From a virus, in the IMG/VR virus record IMGVR_UViG_3300025127_000041, positions 1-58,157 of that record: DNA of 58,157 bases; one strand, given 5' to 3'. Of this stretch, positions 13,491 to 23,599 are shown in pieces. Made by a program: the position numbers and the translations under genes. A model generated the notes under the pieces. The model had not been told where the DNA came from, made no database searches, and saw only the letters and a program-made list of their open reading frames with translations. The stretch's first letter is position 1; each line of letters opens with the position of its first letter.

Positions 13491-15699
13491 TCTGTATAAA
13501 ATATCAAATGATTATATAAGTAAGAATGCCTTGATATCAAGAAACAGGGCAAAGAAATGGTTATATGGTTACGATGATAAGTACGATTTGGTTGTTATAT
13601 CTAAAGACGGAACAATAGGTGATATATATGAAATTAATGGACTTTATATAGCCTTACCTAAAGCTCCAAAAAATATAGACGTAAAAAACGATCGGTGGGT
13701 TGCTTCAGAATACCCAAAAGATTTGTCAAGGATAAGAACAATATTCGATTGGAACAGAAAGGATAATCTATTTAAATCAAAATATGTCGATTATATAGAG
13801 AGTGAGTTTGATAGAAGAGAAGAAGGACATTGGTTTAAAAACAATGGTAAACTCACATATATAACTGGATCTCACTATATGTACCTTCAATGGACAAAGA
13901 TTGATGTCGGTCGTCCTGACTTCAGAGAGTCCAATAGAATATTCTACATATTCTGGGAGGCATGCAAGGCAGATAAAAGGTCTTTTGGAATGTGCTACCT
14001 AAAAAACAGGCGTTCAGGCTTTTCTTTCATGGGGTCTGAGGAGTGTGCTAATATAGGAACCATATCAAGAGATTCAAGGATAGGTATACTGTCAAAGACT
14101 GGTAGTGATGCTAAGAAAATGTTTACGGACAAGGTCGTGCCAATTGTTAGAAATTATCCATTCTTTTTTAAACCTATACAGGACGGTATGGATAATCCTA
14201 AGACCGAACTTGCATTTAGGGTTCCTGCAAGTAAGATTACTCGCAAGAATATGGACGAGGAGAAAGACGATGAGATAGAGGGATTAGACACAACTATTGA
14301 CTGGAAGAACACCTCGGATAATAGTTATGACGGTGAAAAGCTATTACTACTTGTTCATGATGAAAGTGGTAAGTGGGAAAAACCAGAGAACATATTAAAT
14401 AATTGGCGTGTAACAAAGACATGTCTAAGGCTTGGTAGTAAGGTTATAGGTAAGTGTATGATGGGATCTACGTCAAACGCCCTTTCAAAGGGTGGTGGTA
14501 ATTTTAAGAAGTTGTACATGGATAGTGATCCTCGTGTAAGATCTGGCAACGGTCAAACAAGAAGTGGATTATATTCATTGTTCATACCTATGGAATGGAA
14601 TTATGAGGGATACATAGATAAGTATGGATGGCCTGTATTTGATGATCCTCAAAAACCAGTCGAGGGTGTTGATGGGGAAATGATATGTGATGGTGTGATA
14701 ACGTACTGGGATAATGAGGTTGCTGCACTAAAGTCAGATCCTGATGCATTAAACGAATATTACAGACAATTTCCTAGGACAGAGTCTCATGCATTCAGGG
14801 ATGAGTCTAGACAGTCAATATTTAACCTGACAAAGATATATCAGCAGATAGATTATAATGATAACCTGATTAAAGACAGAATACTTACGAGAGGATATTT
14901 TCATTGGAAGAACGGAGAGAAGGACACTACTGTCATATGGACTCCTGATAAAAAGGGTAGGTTTGTTGTATCATGGGTTCCTAGCTTTGAGCATAGAAAT
15001 AATATTATTAATCGTGGTGGCGTAAAATACCCAGGGAATGAGCATATGGGGTCATTTGGTTGTGACCCATATGACATATCTGGAGTTGTAGGGGGTAGTG
15101 GATCAAACGGTGCACTACACGGTTTAACAAAGTTTCACATGGAGGACGCACCCTCGAATGAGTTTTTTCTGGAGTACATAGCTAGGCCTAAGACGGCAGA
15201 GATATTCTTTGAAGACGTACTAATGGCGTGTGTGTTTTATGGAATGCCTATACTTGCAGAGAACAACAAGGCCAGGCTTTTATATCATTTTAAGAACAGG
15301 GGCTACAGAGGGTTTTCTATGAATAGACCAGACAAAAACAAAAAGAGGCTGTCTAAGACCGAGTTAGAGCTCGGTGGTATACCTAACACCAGTGAGGATG
15401 TGAAACAGGCTCACGCATCAGCTATAGAGTCCTACATAGAACAGTACGTTGGTTTTGATACAGAGGCTGTGTATAGAGACTCTGGAAATATTGGAAGTAT
15501 GTATTTTAATAGAACCCTAGAAGATTGGGCTAAGTTTGAGATAAATAATAGAACAAAATATGATGCATCTATAAGTTCAGGATTGGCAATTATGGCAAAT
15601 AAAAAGTATATCTCTGAGGTAGATAAAAAAGAATCAAAAATAAGTATTAAATTTGTAAGATATGATAATCGTGGAAATAGAAGCGAAATAATAAAATAA
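13480..15699 (+). CDS. terL: Terminase large subunit
   Basis: 739 residues from ATG 13480, which overlaps the previous stop by 11 bases; an in-frame ATG at 13441 would overlap by 50. The ATPase domain has a Walker-A-like LKNRRSGFSF (about 174-183, Gly and Ser kept but not the classical GKT) and Walker B LLLLVHDES (Asp294, Glu295). The C-terminal RNase-H-like nuclease has FGCDPYD (Asp about 529) and PILAENN. TerL pumps DNA into the prohead and cuts it. Length and motifs resemble the TerL of crAss-like and related Bacteroidota phages. Confidence 0.88.
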   Translation: MENNLYKISNDYISKNALISRNRAKKWLYGYDDKYDLVVISKDGTIGDIYEINGLYIALPKAPKNIDVKNDRWVASEYPKDLSRIRTIFDWNRKDNLFKSKYVDYIESEFDRREEGHWFKNNGKLTYITGSHYMYLQWTKIDVGRPDFRESNRIFYIFWEACKADKRSFGMCYLKNRRSGFSFMGSEECANIGTISRDSRIGILSKTGSDAKKMFTDKVVPIVRNYPFFFKPIQDGMDNPKTELAFRVPASKITRKNMDEEKDDEIEGLDTTIDWKNTSDNSYDGEKLLLLVHDESGKWEKPENILNNWRVTKTCLRLGSKVIGKCMMGSTSNALSKGGGNFKKLYMDSDPRVRSGNGQTRSGLYSLFIPMEWNYEGYIDKYGWPVFDDPQKPVEGVDGEMICDGVITYWDNEVAALKSDPDALNEYYRQFPRTESHAFRDESRQSIFNLTKIYQQIDYNDNLIKDRILTRGYFHWKNGEKDTTVIWTPDKKGRFVVSWVPSFEHRNNIINRGGVKYPGNEHMGSFGCDPYDISGVVGGSGSNGALHGLTKFHMEDAPSNEFFLEYIARPKTAEIFFEDVLMACVFYGMPILAENNKARLLYHFKNRGYRGFSMNRPDKNKKRLSKTELELGGIPNTSEDVKQAHASAIESYIEQYVGFDTEAVYRDSGNIGSMYFNRTLEDWAKFEINNRTKYDASISSGLAIMANKKYISEVDKKESKISIKFVRYDNRGNRSEIIK

Positions 15700-18128
15700 T
15701 GGAGAAACCTTCAGTAATAATTAACCAATTACCCTTCCCGAACCAGATGGCCTCTGACGAAGAAAAGTCTTCGGAGAAGTATGGACTAAGTGTAGCTAAA
15801 GCTATAGAGGGAGAGTGGTTCAAAAGAAAGGGAAGTTCCTGTAGGTTTTATGACCAGTGGGGAGAGTACCATAGACTAAGGCTTTATGCTAGAGGAGAGC
15901 AGCCTATACAGAAGTACAAGGATGAATTAGCTATCAATGGTGATATGTCTATGTTGAACCTAGACTGGAGCCCTATTCCTATAATACCCAAATTTGTAGA
16001 TATCGTTGTCAACGGTATGAATGATAGACTTTACAAAGTAAGGGCCGAAGCTCAAGACGTAATGTCTGCCGAAAAAAAGAATCAGTTTCAGGAGTCTATA
16101 GAGAAGGACATGGTAGCTAAGGATTTCTTAGATATGACAAAGAAGGAGTTCGGTATCAATGCATTTAACATGGATCCGAATGAATTACCTGCTGACGATC
16201 AGGAGCTGTCACTCTACATGCAGATAAATTACAAGCCTGGTATAGAGATAGCCGAAGAGGTAGCTATAGACACCATCTTTAAAATGAATAAGTTCGACGA
16301 GACCAAAAAGAACTTTGACTACGATGTAACAACCATAGGTGTGGGTGTGATGAAGCATGAGTTTCTTGTTAACGATGGTGTCAATGTAGAGTATGTCGAT
16401 CCAGCTAACTGGATACACAGCTATACAGAGAAGGAAGACTTCTCAGATTGCTACTACTTCGGGGAGGTTAAGCAGGTACACTATACTGAGTTATTAAAGA
16501 TAAATCCAGATCTTACAGATGAACAGCTGACTGAGATAAAAAATTACAGCTCTCAATACACCAACTACTTCCCTATAATTAGAAATTATCAAGATGATGC
16601 ATTCTTGAATGAGGTTGTTACACTTATGTACTTCAATTACAAAACTAGTAAAAGGTTTGTTTGGAAGAAAAAGATATTGGAGAATGGAGGAGAAAGAGTT
16701 ATAAGAAAGGGAGATACATTTAACCCACCAACAGGTGATGGTGTTCCTTTTGAAATAATTGAGGCACCAAAAGATGTCTGGTATGATGGAATACTTGTAT
16801 GCGGATCTAACATACTTCTTAAGTGGGAGATGGCTAGAAATATGATTAGACCTAAATCTGCATCTCAGAGTGCTATGCCAAATTATGTTGCACATGCTCC
16901 CAGATTATACAAAGGAAATGTAGAGTCTTTAGTTCGAAGGATGATCCCTTTTGCTGATCAAATTCAATTGACTCATCTAAAGTTACAGCAGGTAATGTCA
17001 AGGGTTGTTCCTGACGGTGTATTTATAGATGCTGACGGTATTAATGAGGTTGATTTAGGTACAGGTGCGGCATATAATCCTGAGGATGCATTGAAGCTAT
17101 ACTTTCAGACTGGTAGTGTTATTGGTAGAAGTTACACTCAAGAAGGTGATTTCAACAATGCACGAGTTCCAATACAGGAGTTAAACTCAAACAGTGGTCA
17201 GTCTAAAATGTCTGCACTTATTGCAAACTACAACCATTATTTGAATATGATCAGAGATGTTACAGGAATCAACTCAGCAAGAGATGGATCAAGTCCAAAT
17301 CCTGATGCATTGGTCGGTGTTCAAAAACTTGCAGCACTAAGCTCTAACACGGCAACAAGGCATATATTAAACGCAGGTCTTTATGCGACTAGAAAACTTG
17401 CTGAATGCATATCTCTTAGAGTTGCAGACATACTTGAGTATGCGGATTTTAGAGAAGAGTTTGCGATGCAGATAGGCAAGTATAATGTAGCTATACTTGA
17501 TGAGATAAAAGAGCTTTATTTATACGACTTTGGTATTTTTATAGAGGTGGCACCAGATGAAGAAGAGCAGCAGATGTTAGAGAACAACATAAATATTGCA
17601 CTTCAACAACAGACTATAGATCTTGAGGACGCTATTGATATTAGAAGCATGAACAATATAAAGTTGGCTAATGAAATGCTTAAGGTAAAGAGACGTAGAC
17701 GTATGGAGCAAAAACAAAAAGAGCTTCAAAAACAACAGCAAATGAAATTACAGTCAGATCTACAGCTACAGCAATCTGCAACTCAACAGAAGTCCCAACT
17801 GATACAGCTTGAAGCACAAGCAAAGGCTCAGGTTAAAGAGTCAGAGATGCAGTTTGAGATAGAGAAGATGAATGCAGAGGTAGAGGCGAAGAGATATCTG
17901 ATGGACCTAGAGTTCCAGTACAATATGCAGCTTAAAGGTATAGAGGCAGATTCATTGATGAATAGAGAAGATAAAAGAGAGAAGGCTAAATCAGAAAGAA
18001 TAAGTCAACAAAATACTGAGCAATCTAAATTAATAAATCAGAGAAAAAACAATCTACCGCCTCAAAATTTTGAAAGCACTGAGGATACATTAGATGGTTT
18101 TGACCTTCAGTCTTTTGGTCCTAAATAG
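15699..18128 (+). CDS. Portal protein
   Basis: 809 residues, starting in an overlap with the TerL stop. The N-terminal half has portal-type stretches (YDQWGEYHRLRLYARGEQPIQKY then a WSPIPIIPKFVDIVVNGM helix, and VEYVDPANWIHSYTEKEDFS). The C-terminal part from about 650 is a Gln/Lys/Glu-rich coiled coil (QKQKELQKQQQMKLQSDLQL) ending in a low-complexity tail. The portal forms the dodecameric DNA gate at the capsid vertex. Long Gln-rich tails are seen in portals of podoviruses of this group. Confidence 0.85.
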   Translation: MEKPSVIINQLPFPNQMASDEEKSSEKYGLSVAKAIEGEWFKRKGSSCRFYDQWGEYHRLRLYARGEQPIQKYKDELAINGDMSMLNLDWSPIPIIPKFVDIVVNGMNDRLYKVRAEAQDVMSAEKKNQFQESIEKDMVAKDFLDMTKKEFGINAFNMDPNELPADDQELSLYMQINYKPGIEIAEEVAIDTIFKMNKFDETKKNFDYDVTTIGVGVMKHEFLVNDGVNVEYVDPANWIHSYTEKEDFSDCYYFGEVKQVHYTELLKINPDLTDEQLTEIKNYSSQYTNYFPIIRNYQDDAFLNEVVTLMYFNYKTSKRFVWKKKILENGGERVIRKGDTFNPPTGDGVPFEIIEAPKDVWYDGILVCGSNILLKWEMARNMIRPKSASQSAMPNYVAHAPRLYKGNVESLVRRMIPFADQIQLTHLKLQQVMSRVVPDGVFIDADGINEVDLGTGAAYNPEDALKLYFQTGSVIGRSYTQEGDFNNARVPIQELNSNSGQSKMSALIANYNHYLNMIRDVTGINSARDGSSPNPDALVGVQKLAALSSNTATRHILNAGLYATRKLAECISLRVADILEYADFREEFAMQIGKYNVAILDEIKELYLYDFGIFIEVAPDEEEQQMLENNINIALQQQTIDLEDAIDIRSMNNIKLANEMLKVKRRRRMEQKQKELQKQQQMKLQSDLQLQQSATQQKSQLIQLEAQAKAQVKESEMQFEIEKMNAEVEAKRYLMDLEFQYNMQLKGIEADSLMNREDKREKAKSERISQQNTEQSKLINQRKNNLPPQNFESTEDTLDGFDLQSFGPK

Positions 18129-18145
18129 GATATAAAAATATTAAT

Positions 18146-18153
18146 TAACTTTG
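18146..18153 (+). promoter_or_regulatory. Promoter motif TAACTTTG before scaffold and capsid
   Basis: TAACTTTG followed by TG, 22 bases before ATG 18176, in the 47-base gap after the portal gene. The leader AATAAAATTTAATAAA is typical of strongly translated Bacteroidota genes and would support high capsid expression. Confidence 0.6.
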
Positions 18154-18175
18154 TGGATAAATAAAATTTAATAAA

Positions 18176-19315
18176 ATGGCAGAAGAATTTAAAGTAAGGG
18201 CCGTTGACTTTGAAGAAAAGTCGGCACAAGAGATCGAGAGAGATCTTTTAGCTAAGGCAGAGAATGAAAATAACCAGGCTGAAGTAGCTACTGAAAACAC
18301 TGATAGTCAAGATACTAAAGAAGTGCAACAGGATACTACAGAGGTGCAACAAGATACTGAGCCGCAGGGCGAAGTGAAAGAGTCGTCTTTAAGTGACGAT
18401 GACGTTCTTTCATATATTGGAAATAGATACGACAGGGAGATAAATTCCTTAGATGAGTTGTTTGAACAGCGTGACGCAAACGAAGAACTACCTGAGGATG
18501 TATCAGCATTCCTGAAGTATAAAAAAGAAACAGGTCGAGGTATCGCAGACTTTGTTAAGATCAATAAGGATTATGACAATGTTAACGACGACCAGCTACT
18601 ACTTGACTACTACTTAGAACAAAACAAAGGACTAGATCCTGAGGATGTAACATTTGAGATAGAGGACAAGTTTTCTTATGACGCAGATCTCGATGAAGAG
18701 AGAGAAGTAAAATCTAAGAAGGTAGCGAAGAAAAAAGAGCTTGTTAAAGCTAGAGAATATTTCAATTCTTTAAAAGAGCAGTACAAGGTTCCACTTGAGT
18801 CAAGGGAGTCCTTTGTTCCTGAGGAGGAGAGAGAGAGCTTCAATAGCTACAAGAAACAAAAAGAGCAGCGATTGCAAAACGAGAAGACGCTTGCTGAGAG
18901 GGCTAAAAAATTTACAAGTAAGACGAGTGAATTATTCTCTGAGAACTTCGAAGGTTTCGGGTTCAACGTATCAGAAGATAACAAGGTTGTCTACAAGCCA
19001 GCTGATAGCAAGACCTTACTCAACGAACAGTCTGACCTTAATAACTTTGTTAATAAGTTTACAGGTGAGGATGGATCGATTGAGGACTATGAGGGATTTC
19101 ATCGTTCTATAGCAGTGGCCTCAAACCCTGAAAAGTTTGCCAAGTACTTCTATGAGAAAGGAATGGCAGATGCGGTAGACGGAGTGGCTAAGGAGTCTAA
19201 AAATATTGACATGACTCGTCAGTCCACAAAGGTTACTCCTAAGGAGGGTGTACAGGTCAGATCTATAGATGCAAGTCGAGGCAATAGATTAATTATTAAA
19301 AAACGTAAAAATTAG
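18176..19315 (+). CDS. Head scaffolding-like protein
   Basis: 379 residues, acidic at the start (QDTKEVQQDTTEVQQDTEPQ) with a repeated VQQDT motif, then helical charged sequence with coiled coil at about 175-255, and a basic C-terminus (NRLIIKKRKN). Acidic helical proteins with a basic end directly before the major capsid gene are typical scaffolds, which shape the prohead and bind the capsid through the basic tail. No protease domain seen. The major capsid gene follows after five bases. Confidence 0.7.
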   Translation: MAEEFKVRAVDFEEKSAQEIERDLLAKAENENNQAEVATENTDSQDTKEVQQDTTEVQQDTEPQGEVKESSLSDDDVLSYIGNRYDREINSLDELFEQRDANEELPEDVSAFLKYKKETGRGIADFVKINKDYDNVNDDQLLLDYYLEQNKGLDPEDVTFEIEDKFSYDADLDEEREVKSKKVAKKKELVKAREYFNSLKEQYKVPLESRESFVPEEERESFNSYKKQKEQRLQNEKTLAERAKKFTSKTSELFSENFEGFGFNVSEDNKVVYKPADSKTLLNEQSDLNNFVNKFTGEDGSIEDYEGFHRSIAVASNPEKFAKYFYEKGMADAVDGVAKESKNIDMTRQSTKVTPKEGVQVRSIDASRGNRLIIKKRKN

Positions 19316-19320
19316 AAAAA

Positions 19321-20754
19321 ATGGCTGGATCATTACAGGCCACTCCAGGTGTAGCAATTACACCGAGTTCGGTCAAGGCAACATTGCCTACAAATTACAT
19401 CACCAATTTCGACTTCTTGACACAGTATCTTCCAGATACTTACGAAGCTGAATTTGAGCGATATGGAAACAGATCAATCTCATCATTCTTGAGAATGGTC
19501 GGTGCAGAACTTCCTACTAACTCTGACTTAATCAAGTGGGCAGAGCAAGGACGTTTACACACAAAATACGAAGCGATGACTTTCGCTGCATTTGGTGCTC
19601 CTGCTGCAGGACAGCAAGTGTTTACTATGGCGGGTGCTCCTGGAACAGGAATGGTATTTAGAAAAAACCAAACAGTATTCTTATCATCAGATCAAGCGTC
19701 AGCTGAGTCTGCAAAGGGTGTTATTGTTGCTGTTACTGGTGGAACTTTTACCGTAGCATACTACACGGATTTCGCTGCAAGTCCTTTTACAGCTGCAACT
19801 ACTTCTGTAACAGCATTCGTTTACGGATCTGAATTTAAGAAAGGTTCCGCAGGGATGGAAGGTTCGTTAGAGGCTGAAGATTCAATCTTCTCTTGCAAGC
19901 CAATTATCATCAAGGACAACTACGAGGTGTCTGGATCTGATATGGCTCAAGTAGGATGGGTTGAGGTTACAACTGAAAACGGTGCAACTGGATATCTATG
20001 GTACTTAAAGTCAGAGCACGAGACTCGTCTACGATTTGACGATTACTTAGAGATGGCTATGGTTGAGGGTGTTCCTGCAGAAGGTACATCTGGAGCTGAA
20101 GCTTACTTATCTACAAATGCAGGTGCTGCTGGAGTAGATGCTGGAAACGCAGGTACTGAAGGTATGTTTGACACTATCGAGAATAGAGGTAACGTATGGT
20201 CAGGTGGTAACCCAGCTGCATTGGCAGACTTTGATACAATCGTACAACGTCTTGACAAGCAGGGTGCTATCGCTGAGAACGTATTGTTCTTAAACCGTCA
20301 GTTCTCTTTCGATATTGACGACATGCTAGCAGCTCAAAACTCTTACGGAGCAGGTGGTACATCTTACGGATTGTTTGACAATTCAGAGGAGATGGCACTT
20401 AACCTTGGATTCTCTGGATTCAAGAGAGGTTATGAGTTCTACAAGACTGACTGGAAATACTTAAACGATGCTACGCTTCGTGGAGGTTTGACAGGAGGTG
20501 CTGTAAACGGTGTTCTTGTACCAGCTGGTACTACATCAGTGTACGATCAAGTTCTTGGTAAGAACGCTAAACGTCCATTCTTACATGTACGTTACAGAGC
20601 TTCTGAGGCTGAGGATCGTCGATACAAAACTTGGATGACAGGTTCTGCAGGTGGAGCTATGACTAGCGACATCGATAAGATGCAGGTTAACTTCTTGTCA
20701 GAAAGAGCACTTTGTGTTATGGGAGCTAATAACTTCGTATTGTTCAAAGGATAA
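19321..20754 (+). CDS. Major capsid protein
   Basis: 477 residues, Ala/Gly/Thr-rich with balanced charge, placed after scaffold and followed by a strong terminator. Typical stretches: NYITNFDFLTQYLPDTYEAEF near the N-terminus, EDSIFSCKPIIIKDNYEVSG, and PFLHVRYRASEAEDRRYKTW near the end. I infer an HK97 fold from order, length and similarity of pattern to crAss-like capsid proteins. Codons differ from the neighbours in favouring common forms, as expected for the most abundant protein. It is a likely client of the phage chaperonin. Confidence 0.88.
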   Translation: MAGSLQATPGVAITPSSVKATLPTNYITNFDFLTQYLPDTYEAEFERYGNRSISSFLRMVGAELPTNSDLIKWAEQGRLHTKYEAMTFAAFGAPAAGQQVFTMAGAPGTGMVFRKNQTVFLSSDQASAESAKGVIVAVTGGTFTVAYYTDFAASPFTAATTSVTAFVYGSEFKKGSAGMEGSLEAEDSIFSCKPIIIKDNYEVSGSDMAQVGWVEVTTENGATGYLWYLKSEHETRLRFDDYLEMAMVEGVPAEGTSGAEAYLSTNAGAAGVDAGNAGTEGMFDTIENRGNVWSGGNPAALADFDTIVQRLDKQGAIAENVLFLNRQFSFDIDDMLAAQNSYGAGGTSYGLFDNSEEMALNLGFSGFKRGYEFYKTDWKYLNDATLRGGLTGGAVNGVLVPAGTTSVYDQVLGKNAKRPFLHVRYRASEAEDRRYKTWMTGSAGGAMTSDIDKMQVNFLSERALCVMGANNFVLFKG

Positions 20755-20771
20755 TACAGGACTATTTATAT

Positions 20772-20797
20772 ACCAGGGGTTTCGGCCCCTGGTTTTT
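20772..20797 (+). terminator. Rho-independent terminator after the capsid gene
   Basis: ACCAGGGG (20772-20779), loop TTTCGG, CCCCTGGT (20786-20793), then a T run. A strong GC stem 17 bases after the capsid stop. Confidence 0.92.
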
Positions 20798-20822
20798 ATT
20801 GTAAAAATTAAATTAAAATAAA

Positions 20823-21584
20823 ATGAAAAAGAAAAAATCAATACTCGAACCTAAGGATAGAGTATATCTATTAAAGGGAAACAAGGAACCTCTTGCCTAC
20901 TTCATAGCGTCGAGAGACACACCAAGAAACAGACTGCTTTACTACGACGAGGAGAATAACACAAATAGACCTCTTAGGTACGCACGTAACGCAAACTCAC
21001 CATTTCAGGATGAGCAGGATAGCAATGTTATTTTAGAGCCAATAGTTTTTGAGGATGGAATATTAAGAGTTCCGAAAACTAACCCAGTGCTTCAAGAGTT
21101 TCTACATTATCATCCTAATAACGGTGCAGAGTTCTATGAATTTGACGAAGAGCAGGATGCTCAGGAACATGTTGATTTCATGTACAGCGAACTTGACGCT
21201 CAGGTTGCAGCTAGGGATTTGGATTGGAACACTATGGAGGCTGTAGCTAACGTACTTCTAGGAGGAAAAGTATCCTCTATGACTGTAGCTGAGGTAAAAA
21301 GAGACATGATGCTTTATGCAAAGAGATATCCTCAAGACTTCATGGATGCGGTTAACGACCCATCTCTGCGTGTGAATAACATAGCGGCCAGAGCTTTATC
21401 TGACGGCTACCTGTCATTCAGAAACAACAAGAAGGAGATATTCTACAATCTAAAGGAAAACAAGAAGAAGTTAATGACGATACCATTCGGAGAGGATCCG
21501 TTGTATGCATTGTCATCTTATCTGCAGTCTAATGACGGACTGGAACTGTTCAAGTTCCTGGATGAAAAGATATCTGATAATTAG
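20823..21584 (+). CDS. Conserved head-region protein, unknown
   Basis: 253 residues. FIASRDTPRNRLLYYDEENN, RPLRYARNANSPFQDEQDSN, VILEPIVFEDGILRVPKTNP and the ending IPFGEDPLYALSSYLQSNDG are conserved in my memory of the gene next to the capsid in Bacteroidota podoviruses; I know no function. Mixed alpha/beta, soluble. It may be a head-completion or minor capsid protein. A promoter motif begins at the base after its stop. Confidence 0.7.
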   Translation: MKKKKSILEPKDRVYLLKGNKEPLAYFIASRDTPRNRLLYYDEENNTNRPLRYARNANSPFQDEQDSNVILEPIVFEDGILRVPKTNPVLQEFLHYHPNNGAEFYEFDEEQDAQEHVDFMYSELDAQVAARDLDWNTMEAVANVLLGGKVSSMTVAEVKRDMMLYAKRYPQDFMDAVNDPSLRVNNIAARALSDGYLSFRNNKKEIFYNLKENKKKLMTIPFGEDPLYALSSYLQSNDGLELFKFLDEKISDN

Positions 21585-21592
21585 TATATTTG
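21585..21592 (+). promoter_or_regulatory. Promoter motif TATATTTG
   Basis: TATATTTG followed by TGG begins at the base after the previous stop codon, 31 bases before ATG 21624. Together with the terminator at 21932-21961 it makes the next gene a single-gene transcript. Confidence 0.65.
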
Positions 21593-21623
21593 TGGTATTA
21601 TTAACCCATTAAATTTTTTAACA

Positions 21624-21908
21624 ATGGCAAAGTTTTTATCTATCCCTGTAACAAGTGAAGGGAATCAATTAGTTTCTGCTGATAATATTAAACTTATCGA
21701 ACAAGCAAGCAACACTACAGTTACTATTGCTTATGGTGGTGCTGCTGCACAAGATGTTATTACAATAACTCATGCTACACAATCAAGTGGTCATCAAATG
21801 AGAGATGACATTCAAAATGCAGTTGTTCATGCACATCAGTCTCTATGGCATAATGTTGTAACAACGGTAGTGCCTTCAAAGGCAGTAAGTGGAATCGCTA
21901 TTGCGTAA
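21624..21908 (+). CDS. Small head-decoration-like protein
   Basis: 94 residues (MAKFLSIPVTSEGNQLVSAD, TTVTIAYGGAAAQDVITITH, ending VVPSKAVSGIAIA). Beta-rich, uncharged, with its own promoter and terminator and a good A/T leader, hence probably made in large amounts. Size and location after the capsid suit a decoration or cement protein; no direct evidence. Confidence 0.65.
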   Translation: MAKFLSIPVTSEGNQLVSADNIKLIEQASNTTVTIAYGGAAAQDVITITHATQSSGHQMRDDIQNAVVHAHQSLWHNVVTTVVPSKAVSGIAIA

Positions 21909-21931
21909 GAGTAATATCACGTAATTCATTA

Positions 21932-21961
21932 AAGGCACTTTTTAATCGAAGTGCCTTTTTT
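21932..21961 (+). terminator. Rho-independent terminator
   Basis: AAGGCACTT (21932-21940), loop TTTAATCG, AAGTGCCTT (21949-21957), then T. Nine-base-pair stem, 23 bases after the stop. Confidence 0.92.
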
Positions 21962-21965
21962 TATT

Positions 21966-21973
21966 TATCTTTG
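21966..21973 (+). promoter_or_regulatory. Promoter motif TATCTTTG for the neck/tail genes
   Basis: TATCTTTG followed by T, four bases after the terminator, 14 bases before ATG 21988. It probably drives the long neck and tail transcript. Confidence 0.65.
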
Positions 21974-21987
21974 TTAAAACTAGATAG

Positions 21988-22686
21988 ATGATAAATCAAG
22001 TAAGAAATACTGTACTGTCTATAATCAGCAAGGAGAACAGGGGATACATAACGCCCCTTGAGTTCAACCTGTTTGCAAAGCAGGCACAGCTTGAAGTTTT
22101 CGAACAGTACATATACTCATACAGTACATCGATAGTCAAGCAGAATGCTAGGCTACATGGTGAGGGTTACTCAGATATACCCAGAAAAATATCGGACGTC
22201 ATAGATACCTTTTATAAGCTGGCGGCCCTTACATATACAGGTTCTGAGTTTACACCTCCCACGGACTATTATTTTATAGATAAGCTCATATACAACAACT
22301 CAGTAGAGGTTGAGAAGGTAAGTCAGAACAAGGTTCTAAGTCTAGTGTCTTCAAACCTAACGACACCTACAGTGGCATACCCAGTATACACACTGGACGA
22401 CAATGGCTTCATTGTATACCCCACTAGTATAATATCTAATATGTCGATTGGGTATATAAGGTATCCTGTCGATCCCAAGTGGACATACATAGCAACCAGT
22501 CTAACAGATTCAGATCCTTTGTTTAACGAGTCTGCTGCAGACTATCAAGACTTCGAGTTACCTAAAAGTGACTTCGTTAATCTTGTATTAAAAATATTAC
22601 AGTACGCTGGTGTTTCAATTAGAGAGGCAGAGGTTGTTCAGGCCGCTAAGTCTGAAGAACTTCAGGACGCACAACAAAAACAATAG
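21988..22686 (+). CDS. Neck/ring protein
   Basis: 232 residues. A helical start (MINQVRNTVLSIISKENRGY, LEFNLFAKQAQLEVFEQYIY), a beta part with PTDYYFIDKLIYNN and VYTLDDNGFIVYPTSIISNM, then a C-terminal helix. Order and composition match the first head-tail connector (ring) protein of crAss-like and related podoviruses, which sits under the portal. Two bases before the next gene. Confidence 0.7.
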   Translation: MINQVRNTVLSIISKENRGYITPLEFNLFAKQAQLEVFEQYIYSYSTSIVKQNARLHGEGYSDIPRKISDVIDTFYKLAALTYTGSEFTPPTDYYFIDKLIYNNSVEVEKVSQNKVLSLVSSNLTTPTVAYPVYTLDDNGFIVYPTSIISNMSIGYIRYPVDPKWTYIATSLTDSDPLFNESAADYQDFELPKSDFVNLVLKILQYAGVSIREAEVVQAAKSEELQDAQQKQ

Positions 22687-22688
22687 AT

Positions 22689-23597
22689 ATGGCATATATA
22701 ACTAACTACCAATACTACACAAATGGAGGCGTCATACCTACAGACCTCAACCACGGAGAATACCAGTACGTATCTCTGGCTGATATCGTGAGAAACTTTA
22801 TGCTTATGTATGTGGGCAATGACAAGATCGTAAACAACGTGGATCGTTATGCGATATTATTCCACGCAAAGAGAGCGATACAGGAGCTTAACTATGACGC
22901 ACTTAGAAATATAAAGGTGATAGAACAGGAGATGGGCGATCAACTTAAGATGGTCATGCCTCCTGACTACGTAAACTATGTACGTATATCAGTTCTAAGT
23001 GGAAATGTACTATTCCCATTGACAGAAAACAGACAGCCTATTTCCGCTGTGGGATATCTTCAGGATAATAACCTGGATATACTTTTTGATTCCGCAGGCG
23101 AGATTGTCACTGGAGATTCAAAGGTAGACATACTTAGACAGCAGAAAAGCCTATACGTGGGAGGAGGTATATATCACGGATGTCACGGATACAACTACGA
23201 GGGTGACTGGTACTTTGGTTACAGGATGGGTGGTAGATACGGACTAGACACTGCAGAAGCAAACAACAACCCAAGGTTCTCAATAAACAAGGCGGCTGGT
23301 GTGATAGACTTCTCCTCAGGTATAGAGAACAAGCATATAGTTCTTGAGTATGTGTCTGACGGCATGGAGAACGGAGATGACAGTAAGATTACCATTAACA
23401 AGATGGCTGAGGAATATTTATATAACTACATAAAGTTCGCTCTTCTAAACAACAAGACAGGTGTTCAGGAGTACATCATAAACAGGGCTAGAAGAGATAA
23501 GACGGCCACTTTAAGAAATGCAAAAATTAGACTAAGTAATCTACATCCATCCAGGCTATTGATGAGCCTTAGAGGTAGAGATAAATGGATTAAATAA
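22689..23597 (+). CDS. Tail-tube/ring protein
   Basis: 302 residues. AILFHAKRAIQELNYDALRN and the ending RNAKIRLSNLHPSRLLMSLR are typical of the T7 gp11-like tubular protein of podovirus tails: a helical platform at both ends and a beta middle (VMPPDYVNYVRISVLSGNVL). It joins the neck to the tail and follows the ring gene after two bases. Confidence 0.72.
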   Translation: MAYITNYQYYTNGGVIPTDLNHGEYQYVSLADIVRNFMLMYVGNDKIVNNVDRYAILFHAKRAIQELNYDALRNIKVIEQEMGDQLKMVMPPDYVNYVRISVLSGNVLFPLTENRQPISAVGYLQDNNLDILFDSAGEIVTGDSKVDILRQQKSLYVGGGIYHGCHGYNYEGDWYFGYRMGGRYGLDTAEANNNPRFSINKAAGVIDFSSGIENKHIVLEYVSDGMENGDDSKITINKMAEEYLYNYIKFALLNNKTGVQEYIINRARRDKTATLRNAKIRLSNLHPSRLLMSLRGRDKWIK

Positions 23598-23599
23598 GT